Positions 1 through 6,289 of a stretch of 6,718 bases of DNA are shown one piece after another (position 1 is the stretch's first letter; the number at the start of each line of letters is the position of its first letter). The notes beneath the pieces were generated by a model. The model worked only from the letters and a program-made list of their open reading frames with translations, was not told the DNA's origin and ran no database searches. The stretch comes from Clostridiaceae bacterium. GTDB taxonomy: Bacteria; Bacillota; Clostridia; Saccharofermentanales; DTU023. The stretch covers positions 1 to 6,718 of the forward strand of contig JAAYEX010000223.1 in NCBI GenBank assembly GCA_012728535.1, in the 5' to 3' direction. The position numbers and the translations under genes are program-made.

Positions 1-440
1 ACCAGGAAGACTCCGGCACAGTCAGTTGACATTTCCAGCGCAGCAACAATAGCGTCGCCGATATTATCGCTACCGTCAAAATCAGGCTCATCAGCGGACC
101 GTTGGGCTCCTGTCATAAAGACTGTTTTCGGGAACTCACGCAAGAGAAGGGACAGGGCTGCGGCAGTGTATGCCATGGTATCGGTACCATGCAGTATGAT
201 GTAAGCATCGTAATCTTCATGACGGTCGGCTTCGACAATTTCGTGTGCCAGCTGCCGCCATTCTTTGGGACCGATATCCGTTGAATCACGCTGTAGAATA
301 TCCAGAGCATCAATTGTATATTTGCTGTTAACAGGCTGCGTCCGTCGCAGCAGGTCAGAACTTGTCAGCTCAGGTCTCTTACCTTTACTGCTGCTGACAG
401 ACGAGATAGTACCTCCGGTATTGAGCAGTAGGAAACGCAT
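1..440 (-). CDS. Asparaginase family protein, N-terminal part (cut by the left window edge)
   Basis: This is probably a cytoplasmic L-asparaginase, which hydrolyses L-asparagine to aspartate and ammonia. The first 146 residues are visible and the rest lies beyond the left edge; family members are usually about 320-350 residues. Family motifs are clear. NTGGTIS at residues 7-13 carries the nucleophile threonine (T11). RDSTDIGPKEW at 51-61 carries the substrate-binding serine region. HGTDTM at 84-89 carries the second active-site threonine and aspartate (T86, D87), and TGAQR lies at 110-114. The catalytic lysine expected further on is outside the window. There is no signal peptide, which argues for the cytoplasmic type. 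The start is ATG, with GGAGG ten bases upstream inside the end of the preceding gene, from which it is separated by five bases, so translation is probably coupled. The TGAQRS stretch also resembles GatD, the archaeal tRNA amidotransferase subunit of the same superfamily, but a bacterial asparaginase is more likely. Confidence 0.93.
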   Translation of the reverse strand, partial: MRFLLLNTGGTISSVSSSKGKRPELTSSDLLRRTQPVNSKYTIDALDILQRDSTDIGPKEWRQLAHEIVEADRHEDYDAYIILHGTDTMAYTAAALSLLLREFPKTVFMTGAQRSADEPDFDGSDNIGDAIVAALEMSTDCAGVFL

Positions 441-445
441 TTAAC

Positions 446-1795
446 TTAATCCTCCAGCAGAATGCTGTCATCCTCTTCTTCAGACGCATACCAGACCTTT
501 TCAGGTTTCATATCTAAGGGTTTATGGCACTCCGGACAATTCAAAGAAGCAATATGTACTCGCTTGACCTGAGATGAACGCTCTCCGCACTTAGGGCAAT
601 AATATGGCTCCGACATGGAACTTTCTTCCGTGACCAAACGCAAGCGCCTGGTTACATGCAAGTCGCCGCAGTTACGGCAGCGATAAAGTTCTCGCGAAAA
701 ATCCATTGAAACATCATCTTTTTGAACCATATCAATATACATTGCAGGGTCCAGACGTCCATAACGGATATCAGCTACAATTTTATTAAAAAGCTTGCTG
801 TCTTCTCCATTCCGGCCAAGATAATAAGTCTCATGAAAGTCGTGGTTTGCAAGGCACTCCAGCTCATATGCCTTACGCCAGGGGAGCCTGGTTGCACGAT
901 ATGAAGATACTTCGATTTTGACATCTTCAACCTCAGCCTCAGGATCAACAAAAACCAGGGCTATTTCTTCGCCCTCCTGTTCGACAAAACGCAGGTCAAC
1001 ATGGACCGGATCACCTGCCTTAAGTTTGGAGCCGGAAAGATCCGCCTCCAGCACGGCACGCCAGCTGCTGTTGTTAGCCGGTGTCAGATCATAAACCCAT
1101 AATTCCTGCAAGGCTTTTTCCAGCTCATCAGAAATGTTTATCTGCGGCGAAAGGCTCTCATCCTCGTTGACTTCCTCTGTCTCTTCATCATCCTCTTCAG
1201 TTTCTTCTTCCGGATGATCCGAATCTTTCTTTTTAGTCCTTTTGGCCTTCTTGGAAGCTGCCGCCGCCTGTTCCTCTGCTTCTTCCAAGGCAGACTGGCG
1301 CATAGCATGCAGCTCTATCAACTCATTAATTCTGTCTTCATCCTCGACGAGAAAAGCTCTCAGACGGTTTGGCTGCTGCGGATCCCGCCGGGAATCAAGC
1401 GCACGAATTGTGAGCGTACTCATTGCCAAAGCATTGTTTGCCTGCTCCTGCAGCACCTGCTGAATAAAAGGATTCTCTGCCAGTTCTTCGCTAAGTTTCA
1501 CTATTCGCACCAGAAGGTTAGGCACAGCTGATGCAGGTATGCTGACTATTTCCTTGTTATCAAAAAACTCATATTCATCACTTTCGTCATCGACAGTTCC
1601 GAGGAAAGCGATGCGAAGATCCTTGTCCAAATATGAGAAGGCCAGATAACCACTGTCGCTCGGAGGTAACTTAGCTGAAAAATCCTCCAGTAATTTCTTC
1701 TGATCTTCTGCGATCACAAGAAGACGCAGATTCATCTGCCAAAATTCATAAGTTCTCACCATATGACGTTTAATTCTTTTTGCTTTTAATTTCAT
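446..1795 (-). CDS. Unrecognised zinc-ribbon protein with charged low-complexity centre
   Basis: I do not recognise this 449-residue protein and assign no function. It starts with a basic stretch (MKLKAKRIKRH). A mixed-charge, soluble-looking N-terminal region follows to about residue 165. Then comes an Ala/Glu-rich segment, a lysine patch (about 182-190, KKAKRTKKK) and a strongly acidic run (about 196-213), which looks like a flexible linker. A second globular region spans about 220-365. The C-terminus has three CxxC pairs: C373/C376, C400/C403 and C420/C423. The first two pairs could form a four-cysteine zinc ribbon, and the third (CPEC followed by His) may start an incomplete second one. 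There is no signal peptide or membrane segment, so it is presumably cytoplasmic. The chosen ATG has GGAAGGAG eleven bases upstream. An in-frame TTG at 1816 would add seven residues, but it overlaps that Shine-Dalgarno sequence and has only a weaker AAGGA four bases upstream. Zinc ribbons often mediate nucleic acid or protein contacts, but that is only a general expectation here. Confidence 0.85.
   Translation of the reverse strand: MKLKAKRIKRHMVRTYEFWQMNLRLLVIAEDQKKLLEDFSAKLPPSDSGYLAFSYLDKDLRIAFLGTVDDESDEYEFFDNKEIVSIPASAVPNLLVRIVKLSEELAENPFIQQVLQEQANNALAMSTLTIRALDSRRDPQQPNRLRAFLVEDEDRINELIELHAMRQSALEEAEEQAAAASKKAKRTKKKDSDHPEEETEEDDEETEEVNEDESLSPQINISDELEKALQELWVYDLTPANNSSWRAVLEADLSGSKLKAGDPVHVDLRFVEQEGEEIALVFVDPEAEVEDVKIEVSSYRATRLPWRKAYELECLANHDFHETYYLGRNGEDSKLFNKIVADIRYGRLDPAMYIDMVQKDDVSMDFSRELYRCRNCGDLHVTRRLRLVTEESSMSEPYYCPKCGERSSQVKRVHIASLNCPECHKPLDMKPEKVWYASEEEDDSILLED
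451..455 (-). promoter_or_regulatory. Ribosome binding site of the asparaginase gene, inside the upstream coding region
   Basis: GGAGG on the minus strand lies ten bases before the asparaginase ATG. It is formed by the Leu-Glu-Asp codons that end the zinc-ribbon gene (CTG GAG GAT TAA). With only five bases between stop and start, this favours translational coupling and joint transcription of the two genes. Confidence 0.75.
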
Positions 1796-1806
1796 CAGGA
1801 TAATAT

Positions 1807-1814
1807 CTCCTTCC
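1807..1814 (-). promoter_or_regulatory. Ribosome binding site that decides the zinc-ribbon gene start
   Basis: GGAAGGAG on the minus strand is the strongest Shine-Dalgarno match before this gene and sits eleven bases before the ATG at 1795. The alternative in-frame TTG (1814-1816) shares its last base with this element and so cannot use it. The spacing is a little long but close to the ten bases seen for the next gene. Confidence 0.6.
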
Positions 1815-1823
1815 AATTGTTCC

Positions 1824-1853
1824 TTTATTTCAGGCCGGAGCCATTTAAATCAA
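1824..1853 (-). promoter_or_regulatory. Weak candidate promoter for the zinc-ribbon gene
   Basis: On the minus strand TTGATT (1848-1853, four of six matches to the -35 consensus) is followed after 18 bases by AATAAA (1824-1829, four of six matches to the -10 consensus). Transcription from it would begin close to the in-frame TTG at 1816, leaving a short leader with the GGAAGGAG site and favouring the ATG at 1795. Both boxes are imperfect. The gene may instead be read through from the transporter operon, since no convincing terminator separates them. Confidence 0.22.
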
Positions 1854-1889
1854 GCTGAGTATATTCAGATATGCTCAAAATCATTCTAG

Positions 1890-1911
1890 CACGTTAGCCC
1901 GAACGAACGTG
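1890..1911. repeat. Short inverted repeat in the gap between the S component and zinc-ribbon genes
   Basis: CACGTT and AACGTG form a perfect six-base inverted repeat around a ten-base centre that contains the tandem GAACGAACG. No run of T follows on the minus strand, so it is not a convincing terminator. It could be an operator or chance. The rest of the gap (about 1796-1991) holds only smaller inverted repeats, such as CAGC-TAC-GCTG, and two isolated TATACT hexamers without good -35 partners. Confidence 0.25.
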
Positions 1912-1991
1912 TAGTAAATGTGCTGTTTGCGCACTTTGACCAGCTACGCTGCTGATGATCAGAGAAAACGAATGTTTAGTATAGCAGAATC

Positions 1992-2714
1992 TTATCCACC
2001 CATGAGACCGAACTTTTGTTTAATACGATCCAGCTGACGTGTCCAGGGCGCTCGGATCGGGATCAGAAAGACAACTGTGGCTATGGCCAGCAGCAGATTG
2101 AAGATGGCGCCTTGTCCGTAAATGAGCAAAGCACCCTGCCAGGTGACCGGTCGCAGAAAACTGATAACGTGCCAGGTATCAAGAATAATACCGTAGAGGA
2201 AGGCTGAGAGAAAACCGTAGATATAGACGAACAAAGGACGCTTAAAAAATGCCTTCTGCTGCAGCACACCTGCAAGGTAAGCTACCAGTCCGAAGGCGTA
2301 CATCTGCCATGGAGTCCAGGGCCCCTGACCAAAAAACAGATTAGAAGCCAGTGCTGTTAAGGCTCCGGTCATGAAGCCGCTTGCCGGGCCGAAAGAGATG
2401 GCGGTTACAATAATGATCGACAATACCGGTTTGAAATTCGGAGCAGCGGCAAAGAGCAGACGTCCGGCTGTTGCCAGTGCTGTCATAACAACTATCGGCA
2501 GCAGGTTGCGTACTTGCCACTTACGTCTTTCAAAGCTGACGAAAAATGGCAACAGGGCAATAATTACTGCCAAAAAAGACAAGAGCGCAGTTTGCTCAAC
2601 CTGATAATAGGCCAGAAGCAAGAGCGAAACCGGCAAAAACAGTAGCGAGAATATGGCCGGTAAATGCATGCCTGCTCCCTCTGCTCGCCTGTTTTTTTGC
2701 TCTAACTCAGTCAT
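1992..2714 (-). CDS. cbrT: ECF transporter S component, predicted cobalamin-specific (CbrT type)
   Basis: This is the membrane protein that binds the vitamin in an energy-coupling factor transporter and docks on the T subunit and ATPases. It has 240 residues and about six hydrophobic segments (roughly 17-38, 42-60, 70-90, 97-122, 136-152 and 160-180, with a last one near 198-220). Motifs that I associate with the predicted cobalamin S component are GRLLFAAAPNFKP (84-96), the glycine-rich FGPASGFMTGA (108-118) and FFGQGPWTPWQM (127-138). Cobalamin as substrate is inferred from these motifs and from the neighbouring DUF4430 genes and is not shown directly. The ATG at 2714 overlaps the end of the T-A-A gene by eight bases and has AAGGA nine bases upstream, pointing to coupling. 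A second in-frame ATG at 2669 has its own AGGGAG five bases upstream and would remove the polar first 15 residues, so it is a real alternative start. Confidence 0.87.
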   Translation of the reverse strand: MTELEQKNRRAEGAGMHLPAIFSLLFLPVSLLLLAYYQVEQTALLSFLAVIIALLPFFVSFERRKWQVRNLLPIVVMTALATAGRLLFAAAPNFKPVLSIIIVTAISFGPASGFMTGALTALASNLFFGQGPWTPWQMYAFGLVAYLAGVLQQKAFFKRPLFVYIYGFLSAFLYGIILDTWHVISFLRPVTWQGALLIYGQGAIFNLLLAIATVVFLIPIRAPWTRQLDRIKQKFGLMGG

Positions 2715-5421
2715 TCATTTCTTTCCTTAACTTCATTGGGCGCACACGGCTCAGCAATTCTTCTTCTGTCACGACTCCAGGCAAAATGCCCCTGGTCAGA
2801 CGGTGTGCGGTAGTAGTGAAATATGCATTCCCGGCAAAGAATTCCCGTATCGGAGCGCTGCCCTCGACATGTCCGTCAAAAAGCATGGAGCAGCGGTCTG
2901 CCAGCCGGGCAATGAAATCCAGATCGTGGGTGATAAGGATCATCGTCATTCCGGTCTGCTTTAACTCTTCTAAGATTGCAGCCAACTCCCGTCTGGCCAC
3001 AGGATCCAGACCCTTCACCGGCTCATCCAGCAAAAGCAGGTCCGGCTTGGTTAGTAGTGCTTTGGCAAGTGCTGTTTTCTGCATTTCACCACCGGAGAGA
3101 TCGTAAGGATGGCGGTCTTTAAGCTGGGTCAGATTCAGTCTTTCCATTATTTCCTGAACGTCTGTCCTGTCATAAGCAAAACGCTGTTGGAACTCCATTA
3201 ATTCATCCCAAACTGTGTCTTGTGAAAATACAGCCATAGGATTCTGATTCAGCATGGCAACTTCCTGCTTCTCTGCTCTCCGAATCTTACCGCGCAAGGC
3301 CGGCAGGCTGCGGCTCAGAATATACATTAAGGTACTCTTGCCCGAGCCATTGCCACCCAAAATTGCATGCAACTCACCTTTTTGAATATCTAAGGACGCC
3401 CCGCGCAAAACAAAGGGTGCATCTTTTTCATAGCGAAACCAGATATCCCGTGCTGACAAAACGATCTCACCTACATTTAAGTCTGCCGGCCTGACGTCAG
3501 CTGTCCCTGTGTCCTGTTCCGAAATCTCTTGGCGGTCAAGGAGAAACTTCCTGCCCTCGCGCACAGTTAAAGGCAGCTTGTTTTCATTTGCCCTGGCTTC
3601 GCTTCCACTTGCCGCTGCCATACGAGCAGACAAGGGAATTGATATCTGAAATTTGTTATCTGCCTCAAGCAGCATGTTCACATATTCTTCTGCACTGGCG
3701 CAGAAGTTTACTTTGCCGTTTTCAAGCAAGGCAACTTTGTCCGCATGAGGCAGAATATCATCAATAATATGTTCCGAAATAATTATGGTTGTACCGGTTT
3801 CATCGTTGACCCGACCCAACATTGATAGGAAACGCTTGCGTGAAATGGGATCGAGTTGTGCCATAGGCTCATCCAATAGCAGCAGATCCGGCTGCATGAC
3901 CAGGCTGGAGGCAAGATTGAGAATCTGCTTTTCGCCTCCGGATAATTCAGACACCTTACGATCCATCCAGTCACTTATACCGAAGAAAGTCGATGTTTCA
4001 GCCAGCCGCCTTTCGATATCCTGATTGGATAAACCCTGGTTTTCAAGACCGAAGGCCAGTTCATGCCAGACACTGTCGAGAATAATCTGATTGTCCGGAT
4101 TCTGCTGCACAAAACCTATCTGCACGGCCTTATCCGCCGATTCATAAGCCGAAGCCGGTTCTCCATGAATTATCCTGCTGCCGGTCAGACTTCCGGCCGG
4201 AGTCAGGACAGGTGACAGAGTCCGTAATAGCGTGGTTTTACCGCTTCCTGAGCTTCCGGTCAGCAGAGTGAGGCTGCCGCGCTCAAAGCTTATAGAAAGT
4301 CCATCCAGGGCTTTAGAGTCTGCGCCCGGATAGGCAAAAGACAGATTTTCCAACTCTGCAGCAAGTGCCGGATGATGGTGGTCCACCTGGTATTCACTTC
4401 CCGGGCCTAGTCCGGAATTACTCATCTGATTCATCTTTCTCTTTTCTAGCTTTCTAGTATCCACTTCCTGATCCAATAACAAACCGAATTTTCTCTGACC
4501 GCCGAATTGCGTTTCGGCATGCAGTATCTTCTTTCTGCCCCTCCATTCCATAAATTCAAGATAGAAAGGGAAAAATAAATACAGTGCGTATAAAACTAAT
4601 GTTATAAGGCGCCAGGATATGGGGGGAATATCTGCAGGTAATGTCAGGACGGGATAATACTGAAAGGAATGTGTCCCTGTGGCAAATCCGATTATCTGCA
4701 GGACAATCATCAGTAGTATAAAAACTACTCCGACAGCGTCATAAACACTGAAACGATGACGCTTATAGCTACTGCGCCGGTCAGAGGGATAACCTTTTGC
4801 CCGCATGGCAATGCTTGTATCCAGCGCATTTTCCATTGACCAGCTCATCAGCACTGACGACATGCGTGTATAGAAAGCAGCTCTTTCCCTGCGCGGCATG
4901 TTTTCCTCACCTAGAAGTGCCTTCTGACTCATCATGACCTTTTGTCCATGCTCGATCGTGTCGGGGACATAACGCAAAACCATGCCCAGGAGCAGGCTTG
5001 TGACGGGAAAACGCTTGCCGCCCACGGAAAGCAATTGATCAGAACTGGAAACTTCCTGATAGGCGCGGAACCAGAGCAGGATTGTCAGCAGCATCAGACC
5101 GGCTGCGAAGCCATAGATTATGCTTTCCAAAGTCACAGGCCGCAGGCCAAGATAAAAAAGAACAGTGAGTCCATTGCCGCTGAAAAGTGCATTGGCCAAC
5201 ACAATCAAAAGATGGAGGGGAATGAAATAGCGAAAGGAGCGCAACAGCTTGGCTGCTCCCTCCAAATAAATGTTCAAAGCCACTGCTGCGAAAAAAGACA
5301 GGAGCAGATAGGCGGGGTTCAGCGTTAGCATGGAAAAGATCAGTGCAGAGAAAAAATACAGAAGTAAGAGTGACGGGTGGGTTGCCCGCAGATTGATGAA
5401 TTTTCCCTTAACAGACTTCAA
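2707..5421 (-). CDS. Fused ECF energizing module: T component plus two ABC ATPase domains (CbrV-CbrU type)
   Basis: This 904-residue polypeptide combines the transmembrane coupling subunit and both ATPases of an ECF importer, which normally come from two or three genes. The EcfT part (about 1-300) has hydrophobic segments near 17-52, 65-118, 228-247 and 270-290, and the conserved AMRAKGY coupling motif at 205-211. After a polar linker (about 295-350) the first ABC domain shows Walker A GSSGSGKTT (389-397), a Q-loop near 439-440, signature LSGGE (493-497), Walker B LLLLDEP (513-519, catalytic E518) and switch H551. After a second linker (about 590-650) the second ABC domain shows Walker A GGNGSGKST (689-697), Q726, LSGGE (775-779), LLLLDEP (795-801, E800) and H832. 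Both ATP sites look intact. The start is TTG, with GGAG eight bases upstream; the frame is closed by a TGA just upstream, so no longer form is possible. It follows the DUF4430 lipoprotein gene by 36 bases and overlaps the S component gene. Confidence 0.95.
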   Translation of the reverse strand: MKSVKGKFINLRATHPSLLLLYFFSALIFSMLTLNPAYLLLSFFAAVALNIYLEGAAKLLRSFRYFIPLHLLIVLANALFSGNGLTVLFYLGLRPVTLESIIYGFAAGLMLLTILLWFRAYQEVSSSDQLLSVGGKRFPVTSLLLGMVLRYVPDTIEHGQKVMMSQKALLGEENMPRRERAAFYTRMSSVLMSWSMENALDTSIAMRAKGYPSDRRSSYKRHRFSVYDAVGVVFILLMIVLQIIGFATGTHSFQYYPVLTLPADIPPISWRLITLVLYALYLFFPFYLEFMEWRGRKKILHAETQFGGQRKFGLLLDQEVDTRKLEKRKMNQMSNSGLGPGSEYQVDHHHPALAAELENLSFAYPGADSKALDGLSISFERGSLTLLTGSSGSGKTTLLRTLSPVLTPAGSLTGSRIIHGEPASAYESADKAVQIGFVQQNPDNQIILDSVWHELAFGLENQGLSNQDIERRLAETSTFFGISDWMDRKVSELSGGEKQILNLASSLVMQPDLLLLDEPMAQLDPISRKRFLSMLGRVNDETGTTIIISEHIIDDILPHADKVALLENGKVNFCASAEEYVNMLLEADNKFQISIPLSARMAAASGSEARANENKLPLTVREGRKFLLDRQEISEQDTGTADVRPADLNVGEIVLSARDIWFRYEKDAPFVLRGASLDIQKGELHAILGGNGSGKSTLMYILSRSLPALRGKIRRAEKQEVAMLNQNPMAVFSQDTVWDELMEFQQRFAYDRTDVQEIMERLNLTQLKDRHPYDLSGGEMQKTALAKALLTKPDLLLLDEPVKGLDPVARRELAAILEELKQTGMTMILITHDLDFIARLADRCSMLFDGHVEGSAPIREFFAGNAYFTTTAHRLTRGILPGVVTEEELLSRVRPMKLRKEMND

Positions 5422-5429
5422 GAATATTG

Positions 5430-5433
5430 CTCC
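5430..5433 (-). promoter_or_regulatory. Ribosome binding site fixing the TTG start of the T-A-A fusion
   Basis: GGAG on the minus strand lies eight bases before TTG at 5421. An in-frame TGA a few codons upstream excludes an earlier start, and the first in-frame ATG lies well inside the first membrane region. TTG with this site is therefore the only good start. Confidence 0.7.
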
Positions 5434-5457
5434 ATATTTTCATGTTCAGGCGGGATT

Positions 5458-6228
5458 TTAGTAGCGTGATCCCGGCACATCATTCGGAGTCACCGTGTAA
5501 TGAAAGAAGACTACATCACCATTTTTAACTGTCACCTTTGAGGCGGAAAGGTTGGGAAATTCTCCGTTTATCGAGTAAATCCAGCCACCCTTGCCTGCAG
5601 CTTCACCTTCCCTTACTCCTTGAATCGCAGACACATATGTGCCTAAAAAGCTGTTGCTGGCATTGATTGTAAAACCGCTTGCCTTGAGAACATCAAATAC
5701 CGAGCTATCTGGATCTACAGTAATTTCCTTGCCGGCCAATATCACACCACTCGGCGCGAAACTCGCTGCTGATGCCACATTGGCGTTAACCGCATTTATA
5801 CAATTAACTGACAAATACACGACAATTTTGCCGCTTGTTGTACTTGCCTCTGTTGTCTGGATAGTTGCTTTCGACGTACTACTTTCTTTTACCTCGGTTG
5901 TTGTAGTTGAAACCTTCGTTGCAGCGGAAGTTTGACTGACAGGCTCTGTTGCCGTATGTTCGCTCGATACTTCAGACCGCTCGGAACTCGTACCGCTTAT
6001 AACAGTTTTATCACTGGCGGTACTCGGATCCGTCCGATCGACTTCAGATTGCGTAGTTTCACTTTCCTTCACGGACACTTCTGTCGGGCTTGTCCGGCTT
6101 TCAGAAACAGTAGCCTGATTATCACCTTCCGATGTACAGGCATTCAAAAATATAAGGCTCATGCTGAAAGCCAGAATCAGGGCAAGGATAAGTCCGGACT
6201 TTGATTTTCTTCTTGTTTTAAATTTCAT
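5458..6228 (-). CDS. DUF4430 (transcobalamin C-terminal-like) lipoprotein, accessory to the cobalamin ECF transporter
   Basis: This is a 256-residue surface lipoprotein, probably a corrinoid-capturing partner of the downstream ECF transporter. A basic N-terminus (KFKTRRKSK) and a hydrophobic stretch (13-28) lead to the lipobox LNAC, with C31 as the lipidation site. Residues 32-131 are a low-complexity linker rich in Ser, Thr and Glu that would lift the domain away from the membrane. Residues about 134-246 form the DUF4430 domain, recognised by GGWIYSINGEFPN (214-226) and KNGDVVFFHYT (235-245). This family is related to the C-terminal domain of animal cobalamin carriers, and a lipoprotein of this kind is a known neighbour of predicted cobalamin ECF genes. 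The start is ATG, with GGGAG eight bases upstream abutting a strong hairpin. The gene follows the wall-anchored protein gene by 61 bases and precedes the T-A-A gene by 36. Cobalamin binding is inferred from family and context. Confidence 0.9.
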   Translation of the reverse strand: MKFKTRRKSKSGLILALILAFSMSLIFLNACTSEGDNQATVSESRTSPTEVSVKESETTQSEVDRTDPSTASDKTVISGTSSERSEVSSEHTATEPVSQTSAATKVSTTTTEVKESSTSKATIQTTEASTTSGKIVVYLSVNCINAVNANVASAASFAPSGVILAGKEITVDPDSSVFDVLKASGFTINASNSFLGTYVSAIQGVREGEAAGKGGWIYSINGEFPNLSASKVTVKNGDVVFFHYTVTPNDVPGSRY

Positions 6229-6236
6229 CTGTATAA

Positions 6237-6241
6237 CTCCC
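6237..6241 (-). promoter_or_regulatory. Ribosome binding site of the lipoprotein gene, touching a hairpin
   Basis: GGGAG on the minus strand, eight bases before the ATG at 6228. Its first two G residues can pair with bases on the far side of the adjacent hairpin (a G-U and a G-C pair), so the site may be partly masked. Confidence 0.6.
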
Positions 6242-6266
6242 TAAGCCCGCTTGAGAAGCGGGCTTA
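6242..6266 (-). promoter_or_regulatory. Strong intercistronic hairpin before the lipoprotein gene
   Basis: A perfect 11-base-pair stem (TAAGCCCGCTT / AAGCGGGCTTA) with a three-base loop lies 23 bases after the stop of the wall-anchored protein gene and directly against the lipoprotein ribosome binding site. No run of U follows on the minus strand, so it is not a typical intrinsic terminator. On the plus strand the nearest T run is about 18 bases away. It may stabilise or process the mRNA, or tune translation of the downstream gene. Confidence 0.7.
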
Positions 6267-6289
6267 AGCTGATAATATTCCGGTCTTTT

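Noticed and set aside
1214..1531. Plus-strand reading frame of 105 codons.
   Set aside because: It lies entirely opposite the zinc-ribbon gene, has no recognisable motif and reads as the complement of the low-complexity region.
1796..1991. Cobalamin riboswitch in the only larger intergenic gap.
   Set aside because: I saw no B12-box-like sequence or suitable multi-stem layout, and the gap lies after, not before, the transporter genes.
4942..5328. Plus-strand reading frame of 128 codons.
   Set aside because: It is antisense to the EcfT part of the fusion, whose membrane segments and AMRAKGY motif are clear, and its own product shows no domain.
5408..5443. Eleven-codon reading frame (ATG to TAA, minus strand) overlapping the TTG start of the T-A-A gene.
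   Set aside because: It has no ribosome binding site before its ATG, and the GGAG within it is well placed for the TTG, so it is most likely chance.
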